A stretch of DNA of 64,000 nt from Prostheceraeus crozeri (GCA_907163375.1 CAJQUW010012967.1:496001-560000), one strand, 5' to 3'; positions 22,801 to 56,036 are shown, numbered from the stretch's first letter. Made by a program: numbers and translations. The notes: a model not told the origin generated them from the sequence alone.

Positions 22801-25279
22801 CAGAGGTGGAATCATTATGAAACATTCATTACCGGCCCGGTACCGGTCATACCAGTCACAAAATATGCAGGTCTACTTTGCCATGATATGACAACCTATA
22901 TGCATGCTGTTTGAGCCTTCATCACTGACATAAGTCTTGGCATCGCTATCCTGTCGCAGAGAAGGATAGTATGGAGTTGAAATGTATTTCAAGGTCTCCT
23001 TGTAGAACATAGGCGTAACACATATAAAATACATGTGAAAATATATGTAAAAATATAGGCGCATCATCTTGTTATTCACTCTAATTCTTCCAGTACAAAT
23101 TACGTTTACAAATAGGAAGGATCGAACCATCGCAATAGGCGTGCGCATCCATGGGTTACATGATAGCTAAAACTGGCCTTCTGATAGCAAGCGGGCAAAC
23201 TTAAATACAGGGTGTTTCCGCCGGTGTTTGACAACAGCAAAAAGCATTTTGTTGTAAAGTTTCGTCGTCTAAAATTGTTCAAAATTGGACAAGTTGCTTT
23301 GAATGCACTTTTTCAATACCCCAACATGCACTTTCTATCATAAAAATTGCTCGAAATACAAGCCATTTACTTCTATTAACTTTCACACTCTTTGGCGAAA
23401 TTTGCGAAAGCCACATGTATCATTGCAGACTCAAAAATGTTGAAATAATTGTGCAGTTATTCAATTCTTGAAGCACATAGAGCTTAGCATTACGGTAAAC
23501 ATGGTCTGTAAAGCATCCCTAATCCAAAAATCATTCATGGTCAGATGTGAACTTTTGGATGGCCAAGTGATATCACTCGTCACTCCAAGAATTTGGTTGA
23601 TTTTCATGGAGAACATTTCTCATACAAAGACTGAATTGCGCAGGAAAACCATCATGTTGAAAGATGTTTTGTGTTTTCTTTTAAGGAATAGAAGTGCCAG
23701 AAGTGCTTGCAGAATCTGTTATGCTTTATTTATAAAATTCAATATTTTTTTACTAAATGCATGTCACGATATCAAGGACAGGTGATGCGATTTGGGTCCA
23801 TATTTCTTAGAAACTACAGTGCAGTAGATTCGATTCCACATAAATGTGCAATTCACTTCATTCGGCGATTTCATTCAAACCTGCACTATTCTTTCATTTA
23901 GCGCTTACTAAAAGTCTTGCCTATAATCCGGCATTTTCCTTAATTCGTCGCATGCTTTACAACACAAACGGAGTGCCGGTAGTTTATGTAATTCGTTAGA
24001 TTTAGAGTAGAACAACATCCAATTGTTTTACTTTAGACAGAACACAAACAAATTAGGCCTCCGTGTTTTATAAACGTACTGTGCTAACGGAATATATAAT
24101 ATTACAGTAAAATATGAAATCCACCCTTTCGATAAACGTATGGACGACATAAAAAGAACTAGTCTTAGTTTACAGAGTTTGGCATTAAGGTCAATACTAA
24201 GCTTCATTAAAGATCTAAGATTTAGCATTCACAAATAGTCCACATCTGTTCGTGAAATAGACTGTACGTATGTAGGTTAATATTTACAATCTATAGCAGC
24301 CTAGTCCACACTCCACATATCTAATTATGACACTTAAAGTCTACAGGTGCATTAAATTACATAGATTTTGTATGATATGCACTTAGCAACTTATTGTAGA
24401 AACACACCAAACATGTCTATTTCGTCAGCTCGTATAATTTGACACATTTAAAGCAGTTCCAGGAGGTGCCCAATTTTTTGGATATTCTACTGTAACAAGG
24501 TGAATCAAATTAAGTATGCATGCATGCAATTATGCGACTCTTGCTATTTATGCAGGCCCATTTATTGCAGTGACAAAATGGATGCCTCTCTGAACCAGTT
24601 TAGTGATTCAAAATATTGTAATACGAAGATAATGAAGAAATTTATTGATATTGGGAGTATTTAGCAAAAGGAGAATGAGGAAGTCCATTATTGTTAGGAA
24701 TATTCATCATTGGTGTTGAATGTCATTTTCTGCAAGTATCGCTTTTCCAATTCAATGCTGATTTCGATATTCATATAAATATTTATTTCAGCATTTATCT
24801 TTGCTGTGATTATTAACTTCCATAAACTGGCAGACACATACCGATATTTTCTTATTAAGCAACCATTTTTAGGAGACTTTTCATATCGGTATTTTAGGCC
24901 TGCTTTTCATGCAAACAAGTGCCTTTACCACAAGGCACACAGCAAGGCAAATTTCAACACACTTAGTGGCACGATCGAAATTCATAAAAGTCATAAATGT
25001 CTATTCCAAAATATACAGAAAAGGCAAAGCAAGCGTTGATTACACGTGTAACATATGCATACGCAAAGTTTAACGTCAATAAAAAAACATGAGACATATA
25101 TATTTACAAATTTACAAAGTGATCATGATGTACATCATATACCATCATAAACAAATTACATGAGGCCTACATATTGACAAATTTTCAGAGTTATAATGAT
25201 ATACATCATATACCATATACAAAATACGTGAAATCTATAGGGCATATATTTACAAATCTGCAGAATGATGATCACGATA

Positions 25280-25660
25280 TGATAAAAGTTCACTGGGTGG
25301 GAGTCTTCACAATGGAGCAAAAGAACGTAAATGCTTACCATCTAATATAGAGATAAATGTAACAAAATCATCTATACAAAATTTACACTTTAATGATAAT
25401 AGTCACAATATATACAAATTCACTCGGATCAATGAAATTGAGACCCTTCTTGATCTTCATCATGATGATAATCTTCACTATGGAATATAAGTACGTATCT
25501 AAAATAAAAACTTACCATCAGGTATAAAGAGCACTTGCCAAATAATTTTATACGAAATCACATATTAGCAGTCATAGTATGAGCAAAATTCACTTAGATC
25601 AACTGATTTGAGTCTGTTCTTGAACTTCATGAAGGTTGGAGCTTTCACTATTGAATCGTT
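25280..25660 (-). repeat. Degenerate ~169-bp tandem repeats at the LINE 3' end
   Basis: Strings such as AATTCACT.(G)GATCAA.TGA and TCTTCACTATGGAA recur at about 169-base spacing (near 25301, 25470 and 25640). They lie just beyond the last coding piece of the LINE, where a 3' UTR would be. Confidence 0.5.
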
Positions 25661-28060
25661 CGATAAATTCTATATTTTGATGACACGGAAGAAAAAAAGT
25701 CCATTGAGATAGTTCGAATTAACTTTTAAGACTGATACAATCTGACAGCTGTTAAGTGATTGACCTCGAGTAATTTGAGATGAAAGGTACGTGGTAAAGA
25801 AAGATTTGAGCGACAAGTCGAAGTGATTACTGTACAGTCTATACAAGAAGTGCAAGTCTAACAAAATACGTCTATATTCTAGTGATTTTAATTTTAACAA
25901 TTGTAATTCATGAGAGCATCTGTTATACTTAATACCAGAGCGTTTACAAACGATGCGGGTAAAGAATCTCTGAACACGCTCAATACGGAAAATGTTGAGT
26001 TTGAGGTACGGTGAAAAGATGACACTTCCATATTCCAAAAGATGACGAACAAAGACAACAAAGGCTTTCATTGAGATGCGGGAGTTGTGGTAAACGAAAG
26101 ATCTTAGGATACAATATGCTCTGGTATAAGCGGTTAAGCTGATACGCGCACAGTGATCACTAAATCTGAGATCTGATGAGATCAAAAATCCTACGTCTTT
26201 CGCAGTGACTGAATTTTCAGGGATACGCTGTCAAGATGATAGTTGACGGAAGGAGCAAAGAAATTTTCAGTTGCTACGTTTTGCACCAATTATCAAATTG
26301 AGAAGAGTATGTTTTAGGTCTGAAGATACTTGTGAAGAGGAGCTATAACTTCTGGTTGACATGAATTTCAAGTCATCAGCATAAAGGCGGGCCTGACGAT
26401 CCAACAAAGCAGTCAAACACGTCATTGACATAAAGAAGGAACAATGCAGGTCCAAGAACAGAACCTTGAGGCACGCCACTTGTAACAGCTACCTCGTCCG
26501 AAGTGATGGTGTTGATCAGAACTCTCTGAATTCGATTACATAGATAATTATTACTTCATTGGAGCAATTGACCATTGAAGCCATAGCTTGAGAGGTCATG
26601 GAGAAGCTTAGGCATTGATACTGTGTCGGAGCCCTTAGAGAAAATAATGTACGCGCAAACGAAACGAGTATGGAGACTTAATGGAGAACACATTTCGAAT
26701 ATCGAACTGAGCATGTGTGTAGCTGTTGAACGTCGGGGAAGGAAACCATGGATAAGAGCTTATGATTCATTGTATAGGAAAATATTTCATCAGAAATTAC
26801 CCTTTCCATGACCTTACATCAGAGTTAAGTGAGATCGCACGATAGCTATTGGGAGAAGAGGAGGATCCTTTGTTCTTAAAGACTGGACAGACCGGAGCTT
26901 TTTTCCAAGTAGATTGTGATTTGCCGGTTGAAATGGATAGAACGAAAATGCAACTTAATGGGAATGCGAGAGTACTAGCAAGACGTCGAAGAATAAGAAG
27001 AGGATTGTCATTAGGAGTTTGTGATAATTTAGGTGGCAACCTTTCCAGAGCTCTTTCAACAAGCTCCGGAGTAAAGTGGATGAAATCCATGGAGATTCCA
27101 TGATTCACTCGTTTAGAGAAGGGAGGTGAAGCACCACCGTCTGATGTAAGAACGGATGCAAAGTAAGAATTTAATAAGTTTGATTTATCAAGGGCGTCAA
27201 AAATCATGCAGCAATTTTCATTGCTGATGGGTGGAATTGCGCGACTACTTTTCGTTCGGCGCTTAGCTTAGGAGTAAAATTTATGAATATCGCCACTCTG
27301 AATTAGCTTTCCCTCTTTAAACATCGCTATTTGTTCTACTGCGTGATCATATTCTCGTGCAACTTCTTTATATTTTGTGGAATTTTTCTTACAATATTTC
27401 CTCTTCTTAGCAAGGAGTTTTTGTAGAATTTTCGGAGCTCTTGAACGAAACTTTTTTCGGTAATTACAGGGACATTATGTGCAATACAGCTATGTATAGT
27501 TAAAAAAGAAATCCCACACAGTTTCAACATTTACAGAACCATTCATGATAGGTGACTAGTTAATTGCCTTACTATAGTCGTAAAAACGACACGTGGAATT
27601 CGGAGGTGAGAGCTCGGCGACAGGATAGAGAATTCAACAGACAAGTGATCGCAAGAAGCGTGGAATGAAGGGGAAACACTGATTTTAGAGAGAACATTTG
27701 GACAATTTGTGAGCACGAGATCTAGGATGGCGTTTCCTCGAGTTGGAGTTTCAACCAGTTGTGTAAGATTATTCGGGAAATACCGTTTAAGAACGTCTCA
27801 TGAGCAGCATCACCGCGGTTTATGGGAATGGACCAATCGATATGTGGTAGGTTTAGATCTCCACATAAGAATGTAGGTTGGTTTGGGTTGATCCGCAGAT
27901 CTAGAAAATCAATTAAGGAACTGGTAGTGTCTGAGGAGACAGGGGGAGGAAGATGCATGTAGATATTCCCTTAGGTAGATGAATGTCGAGACATAGAAAA
28001 TTCAAGCAGGTAGTTGATTTGAGCATGATGATGCATTCAATGAAGAATGTCACTCATCGC
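25280..28060 (-). mobile_element. Decayed non-LTR retrotransposon (Jockey/CR1-like)
   Basis: On the minus strand, from 5' to 3': an endonuclease piece with CGDLNLPHIDW (about 27860), the RT N-terminal region with SNLLNSYFASVLTSDGG and WKKAPVCPVFKNKG (27207-26797), a VPQGS.LGP-like region and YADD (about 26400) in shifted frames, and a C-terminal region with LLEYGSVIFSPYL, ERVQRFFTRIV and TRG (26185-25670). Several frameshifts and stops show it is dead. It is 5'-truncated and lies inside the hAT element at 22801-28224. Confidence 0.85.
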
Positions 28061-28232
28061 AACGCTAGCAGAAAATGAAGATAAATTTCATTTCTATCCG
28101 GTAGAAGAATATTTTACTAGACATTCTAGTTTATGACAGTCAACACTGGTCGATTTCGATGTTCAAGCTCATACTAGCCCGGTACCGGTCCGAGCGGTAT
28201 GTCGGCATATCGGTTCCACCTCTGATTACGAT

Positions 28233-30907
28233 GAGATCAAAGTTTGGTTATTTGACACAGGCTTTTATCGGTCTCATCAACATCTGATAGAGTTGGTCAG
28301 CACGAGGCGATGAAATTAGCCTCGTGAGTGTGTGCTAGAGTGTGTGGTTACCTTCCAGCAAAATTCTCGCAAGGAATATGTCCACATGTCAGCTTCATCC
28401 ATTATAAATATTAACCAACAAGGATCAGATTAATTTTGTGATCAATTCCCTTGATAAAGACCGTGCCAGCTGAATATTGTATTGTGTATATTGAATGATG
28501 GGTGCTCTATATTATACGTGCGTATGTTTTATCCTAACAATATTCAATTTGGCTAATAACGGGAGCGGATATTTTTCTCATGAAGATTCTAAACAACCTC
28601 CCGTTCGCCGCTATTTCTAGGATCCTGCCTTGCCTAAGCCACTGGAATTTAATGATTTAATGATGTTGATATTAAGAATCAAAAGCTAATTTAGTCATTC
28701 CAGCATTCTACTGGTATTACTTTATTCAGTAGTGTGAAATATATATCTATTTCATGAAAGTGAAAACAGGATGATAAAGAGATACTGCGGTTTTTGATAA
28801 TTACACTGTATTCAAACTGTTTCTACAAAATTGTTCGAGATTGGTTTATTACAGCCAGAATCACTATTATCAGATCTTGGTCAATGCCCAAGCAAACTTT
28901 TAGTATAGTCCTAATGTGAAATAATTCATAAAAAACAATATTTATTTACATTAGTCTAATTAAAGTAGGTTATCTCACAGACTAATGGGCCCTATGTACT
29001 ATGATCATGGCTTTGAAACCGGAAATGAGCCGGAGCTTTTCAAAGCCGGCTCCGAACTAGGACAAATATTTTTCAATTTAAGGACTCCTGCTCCAATTCC
29101 TATGTGAAACTCCAAGAATTTAATTAACGCGAGAATAAACAGAAAAAAGAACAATTAACGCATCAAGCCGATACTTGACACCAAACAGTAAACAGAATAA
29201 ATCATCAAATAAGTTTAGAGACGCATACAGAATATGCATCTGTTTATTTCAGATAAAATTGCTCCATTAAGTTTTCCATGATTTAAAATTTGTGCTGTGA
29301 TGAAGGATTCAGATTAAATCAAATTCTTCAGACGAAAAAATTAAAAAATGAAGATCAAAAAAATTAAATTTTCTGAATTAAGCTTTAATTTCAGATTGTC
29401 GCTATGAAACTTGTTTTTTGTTATGCATCACTCACTAAATTTTGATTATCTTTTCGGGACTTTGGTGCACAGTGTTCTGCACATGTACTTGCTGTGATGT
29501 GCCTGGTAATGTTTGCGTTTGCATCAGTCATTATTTTCTAGAAAACGTAGTGAATATCAATTGATTTAACCAAGTCTTTTTTAAGTGATAGACAAATATT
29601 TTAAAGTCACAAAATCATGTCCGCAGCACATTTATCATTTTTCATGGGCTACGTTGACAAGGCTGAAGCTCACATTTTTCTATAACCAATTTCACATTTT
29701 GTTATCATGATTTATTTAAAATAATCATCTTATAATCGTCTCTAATATTCTTGGGATAAAGAAATATTTGAATTTCGTTAAAGAGTGCATGATATTATAT
29801 ATGCTACTTTGAAATCTGTGCCTTATGACTATTAAAGATGCGAGGACTATTAAAGACTATAAAAACTACTTGAATAAATAAAATAATTTGATTGAAATCT
29901 GATAGTTAATCCTATTTTCTGAGAATGCTGATTGAAATGAAATCAAATAAATTTGCATTCTTTCGCGTACACAAGCGTTCATAAGACCGGTTAGGCGGTA
30001 CATTTCCAAAAAGGGCATAGTCAAGTGAGGCAAGGAGAAGAAGGTGAGTCAGGACATCGTTTTGGCGATAGAATGAAGAGCACAAAAGTACTGTATCAAT
30101 CTTTCAAGACAAGCCAGGAGTGTCACATCCTGTGCGACCGTACCTTTTATATTCGACTTGTTAATGGGCCGAACGAGATATTTTTATAGAAATAGGTCGA
30201 GCGTGAAAATTCATTCCCATTTGCTTTTGAAGATGTAAATGACTAAAAATTAGAGTATTATTATTATTAAAGAATAACTTGATGCAAATTGTATTGTGTT
30301 AAATCTAATGTGACTACACACCACGTGGGTTCTTGCATACCTACGGGTGAATTACGCGAATCAAAATCAGTTATCATCTTGATCTATGAATAATGCGATA
30401 AAACAAAGAAACTCTATGAGAGCAAGTTATGGAAATAGGAAGTTTTTGTCCTCCTAGAAAATATAAAAAAATTAGAAGCCTCAAAATTGTACATGATGTC
30501 TGTTACTAGGCTAAGATTTAGAAAGAATTATCGATAAATTGACCAGGCTGTGTCAAAACTTTGGGCTGTGCATTACACTGACTTTGTGCATGAAGTGAGG
30601 TAACTGAGTAGAAGTTGGTACCGAAGATGACAACGTACGTCCTGTGGCTGTGAGGATTAAAAGACACACCATGATATCTCATAAATAGTGCAAAATAGAA
30701 ATCTGAATCTCATTTGGAAATTTCTGAAATTGACATAGCATATTTGAAATCGATTAGGAAATGTCTAAGTTGTACACAAACTACATGTATAACGAGATTC
30801 GCTGCAGATAAAAAGACGTCTATAATTGTGAAATTTATATTTTGAAGTTTGGTTACACTGTGCTTTTCTAAGTAGCACAGCTGCATAAGAATCAAAGTTC
30901 TATTTAT
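28233..30907. other. Intergenic between hAT element and cathepsin gene
   Basis: AT-rich, no coding frame recognised. A short GC-richer patch with two inverted GAGCCGG/CCGGCTC strings (about 29022-29057) may be one end of another MITE, but no partner end was found. The cathepsin 3' UTR and polyadenylation site should lie just left of 30908. Confidence 0.45.
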
Positions 30908-50452
<19,545 letters not shown>

Positions 50453-50921
50453 ACTGAAAAGAGTTTTTTTACATAAATACAAATGCCTGGTTAGAATAAT
50501 GTGGTATTATAAGATATACTACTACCTAATACATCTTTGATCATATTATGTGAGGCTTTCACACCGCTTAATAATCTCACTTTGAGATGTCTATGATCGG
50601 TCTCTTTGTTTAGGATAAAGACTTTGTAAGGAACAGTAATATGAAAATGTAATTTTCAAGCACCACATTTAATGTATCACTGAGGGATAAATTGACCACT
50701 GGAAATGATGAATGTCATTCAATGAACAATGGTGACTCATTGCATCATAGCGGTGTCTGAATGGTTTTATAAATCTCAGTTTTTCTATAAACACTGTCAT
50801 TCTCAGGGTTAAACTCCATCTTAATCGCGCGATGATGTGACTGTATTCAAAGTGTGTCAAACTTGCTGCAAGCTTGATTTAGCATTTTTGCTCTCATTGT
50901 ATAGTAGGATTAGTTCGAGTA

Positions 50922-51285
50922 ACAACTCAATATTAATTAAATCTCCAATGTGAATGCAGATTCGATTTTGTTAAATGAACTCGTGTTGTTGCGTAGCATT
51001 GCATGTGAGAATTGCAACTTTTTACTATTTTGGAGAAATTCGCACGAATTGATAGATCATTGTGGCAATAGAGAAGAAAGAGTAGTATTTCACAAATATT
51101 TCGAGTTATTGATTACCTTGGAAGGGTAATATTTCTTAAAAGTAACTTCAATGCAAGTAACTCTCCAGACTCAGCCTCGTTAATAGGAGCACTTTCGTGC
51201 GAATGATCATGTTGCAAGTTAGGCCTACTTGGTACTGAAAGAGAAAAATATCACAATCAAAGACCATTAACTAATATAATTAACT
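50922..51285 (+). repeat. Dispersed repeat B, copy 2
   Basis: Relative of 16741-17095 in the same orientation. It lies between the cathepsin start and the orphan gene, so it overlaps what should be promoter DNA of the cathepsin gene. No coding frame. Confidence 0.6.
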
Positions 51286-51342
51286 ATATTCATGTATACA
51301 CGTGAAAGGTTTGCAATATTCAAATAGAAGGTAATACTCAAT

Positions 51343-52311
51343 TTAGTGAATCGCAGAATCATGCCTAAGAAAATTGAAATAATCCCTCAAAAATTTCTCC
51401 AAATCTTTACACAGGATGACAGGCCTTCGTAGATCGTTGGTAGATGATTTTCCAGAAAAGAAGTCCATCTGAAGAACACAAAAATGCTCGTCTAAAAGAT
51501 GATCACTTGCTTGTAGCTTCTGCTTCAAACAGGACTCGATCGAGCTCCGACGACTTGTTGCACCGCGTACATGTTGAGCAAACTTTAAAGTTTGTCGATG
51601 GCTCAAATTCATATCAGTTTGGATAATTGCCAAATTCGTCGCATTCAACACCGTACTCGTAGATGTGGGATTTACATTGAGGGTAATGCGATTCCTGCAG
51701 GACATTAACTCTACTTCACCGCCAGATTTGTGGTTCAACATTGAGGTAATCACTGATGCACTAAAATTCTCCGAATCATGGCCACTGGGTGAACACTTTG
51801 TCATCAATGAGTTGATATTATCACATTTCTTCCTCGACGAACACTCGTGAGATACTCCTCTTGCAACCGTTGAATAGCACGATGTGCAAAGTTTAACAGT
51901 AGTTTTGGTCGAATGATCAGAACAAGTAACACTAGGCCTGCCTGGAGGATTTTTCGAACGCGGAATGTTGATATTCTCCCGAGCTTTGTCGCACATAAAA
52001 CAATCGCACCTATCACTTTCAGATCTTTGTCGCGTAAGGGCAGGCTTTAGAATTTTGTTATGCCGGTCAAAGATTTTCAGTTTTACATTAGGCTGGTTCT
52101 CAGAGAGCTTCGATAAAGACAGCCGGCATACAGCGCATATCACGAGAGGATAAGATTGATCTTCCTTGTCGAATTCAGGTAGGGCAAATCTCTTCAAAAG
52201 CTCCGTATTTCTGGCTGACAATTTACGTAAGTCTTTTCCTTTTTCAAAACAGATTACACAAACAGCATTTCGCGAAGCCTCGTGTGATCGTGCACAGTTT
52301 GGCATTGTCAA
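51343..52311 (-). CDS. Orphan 322-residue protein with zinc-binding-like cysteine pairs
   Basis: Single open frame from ATG at 52311 to a stop at 51343, long for this AT-rich DNA. The N-terminal third has paired cysteines (C18-x2-C21, C59-x2-C62, CDCFMC near 100, and a C-x2-C near 140 with a following H-E-C), suggesting two zinc-binding modules. The middle is Ser/Thr-rich. The C-terminal part has a predicted helical stretch (LSHRQTLKFAQHVRG) and RPVILCKDLEKFLRDYF. I believe similar intronless proteins occur as multicopy families in cnidarians and arthropods, possibly transposon-derived, but that is from memory and unverified. No terminal inverted repeats were found near it. It lies 0.9 kb upstream of the cathepsin start on the same strand. 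Function unknown. Confidence 0.6.
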   Translation of the reverse strand: MTMPNCARSHEASRNAVCVICFEKGKDLRKLSARNTELLKRFALPEFDKEDQSYPLVICAVCRLSLSKLSENQPNVKLKIFDRHNKILKPALTRQRSESDRCDCFMCDKARENINIPRSKNPPGRPSVTCSDHSTKTTVKLCTSCYSTVARGVSHECSSRKKCDNINSLMTKCSPSGHDSENFSASVITSMLNHKSGGEVELMSCRNRITLNVNPTSTSTVLNATNLAIIQTDMNLSHRQTLKFAQHVRGATSRRSSIESCLKQKLQASDHLLDEHFCVLQMDFFSGKSSTNDLRRPVILCKDLEKFLRDYFNFLRHDSAIH

Positions 52312-55300
52312 CGTCGATTAAATGAATGTTTTGATTTGAGCAAACTACAATTCAAATTTGACCGTGATTCGAGACAGATTTGTCAACAGTATGCATTGCA
52401 TAGCTATCTGCTTCTTCGGATTTTGTCAATTCAATACGACTGACATGAACCATAGTCTATGCATGAACGATAGTACGTTTTTAGAGATAGGTTAAATATC
52501 TATTCATCATAGATATATTACTAAATGAATGCTAACATTCGTAATTAACTCCACATTCATCAATGTGAGAAAATTAAACAATCAAGATAGGGAGTGGAGT
52601 ACTGTGAAGTATATTATAAAAAAACAAGCAGTTTTGCTACAAGCTTGAGAATAATGAGCTGTAAACGATTAGTAATCTTGTGTGTATTACTTAAACAATA
52701 GCATTCCTAAAATCAGCGCATTTCAGCATTTCAATCAGTCCATCAATTCGCTAAGAAAGGTTACAAGTGATTTTTTCAATAATTTAGAATTTCGAGTTTT
52801 TAAAATGGGCCTAATTTCAAAATATGGATAGTACGTCTATAAATAATGCATATACGACTTTAAAAACATTATATTTGAACTCAGCGACCTTTTTTACCTA
52901 TATATTCACTGAGAGAATGACAACAAATAATTTTCTCATGAAGTTCAAACTTTGAATTTTTCGAAATTACGCCATTTTGAATTTTGAATTATATCTTCAA
53001 AAGACGTCGATGGATGATTTTAAAAAGTCGATTTTCGATTTTCCCACGTCTTTTTACATAGGAATCCGTTGAGAAACTGAATGGAACATTTTACTTTTTA
53101 ACCCGACGCTTCCGACACACCGTGTACACTGATCGGTCTGTTGCCAGATGGAAAGGAAAAAAATTATCAATTTTCTGTAGTTTCAAGAAATATGGCAGTG
53201 TATTATGTGATTCCTTCTGAATGGATTAGTTACACAAAATGTTTTTCATTAAAATGCTAAACTTACTTTATGCTGCTCGAATGATGTTGAAAAATTGATT
53301 TATCAGAAGAGCAGCATGATTTCATGCATATATGTGCTATGCTTCGACAATATTCATCATATGCCTAGGGCTTTTGTTTCATTTTCATGTATTATCTTAT
53401 CACAGGCAACACTGCTGATACTCAGCCTCTTACTGTACTGTCAAGTAGCGGTCAGCTAGTACACACAATTAACTTACTTAAAGAAGATCAAAGTCCTGAG
53501 TGATTGATGTGTGTCGTATTACTTTTATTTTAATCAAAGACTTTGTAATCTCTTGAATGCATGCGTCAACGGATTATGCATGCATTAGGACCGTCACGTG
53601 TTCAATTAGAAAAGGGAGTTTTAAACAGACCACGTGTCATTGCAATTCTTATTGACCAGCATTGTCGATTATATATATATATGAAACAGTCAATTCCTTT
53701 TGCATTAAAAATAGATCATATATATATATAAATATATATATATTTAACTATCATGGCAATAATAATGTATTTAAAACGAATTACATACGGAAAATATGTG
53801 GCATAAGGCTATCGCAAAGGAATGTTAATGTTGTTCTCTCATGCGGTTGGTGACAACTCAGATGAAGATCTCATGACGGTGCATGATGATATTCCAAGCA
53901 CAGAAAATACACAAAAATGTAGGATCTTAGTATTTCTCAGTATTTTTGAGCGGAACGAAATTTCGCTGGCGCATCGCTCATTTGCCCATAATCGCCGTTT
54001 CGCTCGCTCGCCTCTCATTTCCCCATAATCATCTTCACGCTCGCTCGCCGCTCAAAATTGTAGAAAAATACCACTCGCTCATCTCTCTATTTAAGGCCAA
54101 GGATATTTATATATATTTCATGGGGATGGTCGTTTTGTTCGACACATTCATTTGCATTCACTTCAGTACATTTCGAATGGGCTTTATCGTTCCTCTTTCA
54201 GTCAATAATGTAGGCATATTCATTGCAAATAAGCCGAAGTTTAAACTTTTGATATTTTTCGTTTATTGAAACTCCATCTTATCAAATTACGGAGGCAAAC
54301 TAATAGATATCGCAAAATATGTTATCTAAGACATCCCATTCAAATTCCGATTTGACCATCTACAGATTATGCATAGATGGATCTTAATGTTAGGGATTTG
54401 TGCCTTAAATGATCCATGCAATAGACAAGTAATACATTGATATGTAATGATAACTACTTTCAAGCAAATGAGCGTATTGACGAAATGGACAAGAGAATTC
54501 TACGCATGAGGTATCGATGAAATGAGTGCTCTAATACAGATCTTGTCGAACAAATGAACGTGTCGAAAATAAGATCATAATTGATCAGATTGGAAATATG
54601 TCGTTGTGGATACGTCTTTATCTTAGTAAGAAATGTGAACAAGGGTACAGCAGATAGGGCGCGTAGAGATATACCACTCCAATTGATTACTACTCAATAT
54701 CTTGAATGTGGCACATCAAAATTTCCCTAAACTTGAGAATTGCTGTGGTCATTCTCTTGTCGAATTAATTGTTAAAGATCAATAAACAATAATAAGACAA
54801 TTTAAAGGTTGATTTTCCAACTCGATTCATAGATGCCATCAATCAAGGTATCATTCTAAATTTTTCTGTCATGCTTTCATACTATCCCCATTTAATCTCG
54901 AACATGCAGTGTAGTCAGAAGTTAAGACAACTCCGCAGCTTCCTTTGTGCAGTTGTAATTCTACTCGATGGAATCTAAAACTTAATTATTCTAACTTATA
55001 TCAGAAAAAGATGTAGCAAAACAACCTCGACAAATTGCAACTATACGATTTTGAATGTCTTGACCCTATCCATGTTTTACTGTAGTTCTCTTAAAACTAA
55101 TCAATTTGACCCACGCTTTCCTTAAATTTCGCTTTAGAGTATTTTCGCCTAAAATCGTTGAAATCGGCCTACTGGACGTTTAAATTTATAACCCTGCTTC
55201 TTCTCGATGGTTTGACAAAAAGGCCACTCTTTTTGCAAACATTTTGTGTGGTGACTTTTACGACGCAAATCGATTTCCAACATGAGTATATTATTTGATA

Positions 55301-56036
55301 AATTTGAGTCTATGAATATGATAAATGTGTCTACAGACATTGAAAACCGCATAGCATTGGAAATTCAAGTGTGATGTAACTAATACTTATAGTGGTAATA
55401 TCTCATAACACAAGTATTCATCCTTACGTATTTTCCTAATCATTTGAATTCCTATTGTCATCCTTCTTCTGCTCGCATTAATCACATCTGAAGCTACTTT
55501 TTGACAGTAGAACATCATTTCACAAGTACATGTACATGGGATTGGGATCGGCTATTTTTTTGAGGGAAATTCTTCCACGTCTCATTCTCATACATTCTCT
55601 TCTTACTCATAAGTAACTTCTCAGTACATTCGACCAGTTTGTCATAGTAAAAAGCAATCATTAAAGAGATTTACAGCCAAACATCGGGAAATGTTTCTAA
55701 ATTTTCAAAATCTGTTAAAATTAGAAATTTTGCATTTTGAATTGTTCTTTATAATATGAAGATGAAGACTTGGAGCAAACGAACACCACGATGAGAAAGT
55801 TCGGAACCTTAATGCGTTGAACCGTGAATTTCATTTGATTTGGAAAATTTGTTTGGAAGGAGAGGGGAGACCCGTGTTTTGGGGTTCTGTTCATCAATCG
55901 AATTTGATATGCTTATAGAGAAAAATTGAATTGCTTTTCTGTGTCTCTAAAACATTTAAAAGATCTTTTAAGGATTTCGCACTATTTAACAATTTCTAGC
56001 AATATTAACTGAACTTATAAAGAAAGATTTTGATAG
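52312..56036. other. Intergenic, AT-rich, with small repeats
   Basis: Contains TA-rich microsatellite runs (about 53671-53743) and two tandem 37-bp GC-richer units (about 53969-54043, each ending in CGCTCGCTCGCC). No gene recognised. Confidence 0.45.

Larger units (their letters stand above)
22801..28224. mobile_element. hAT element with nested LINE (5424 bp)
   Basis: Termini CAGAGGTGGAA on both sides (inverted), with subterminal CCGGTACCGG motifs at matching distances, and an exact 8-bp target duplication ATTACGAT at 22793-22800 and 28225-28232. The interior has no hAT transposase that I can read. Its right half is occupied by a decayed LINE (about 25280-28060), so the original element was at most about 2.6 kb and probably non-autonomous. 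Confidence 0.85.

Noticed and set aside
23205-23230. TACAGGGTGTTTCC, a mariner-like terminus
   Set aside because: No matching inverted end or readable transposase was found to its right.
23468-23785. 105-codon open frame on the plus strand
   Set aside because: No family resemblance and it lies inside a hAT element; likely chance or decayed transposon.
29010-29070. GAGCCGG/CCGGCTC inverted strings as a MITE end
   Set aside because: No partner terminus or target duplication located.
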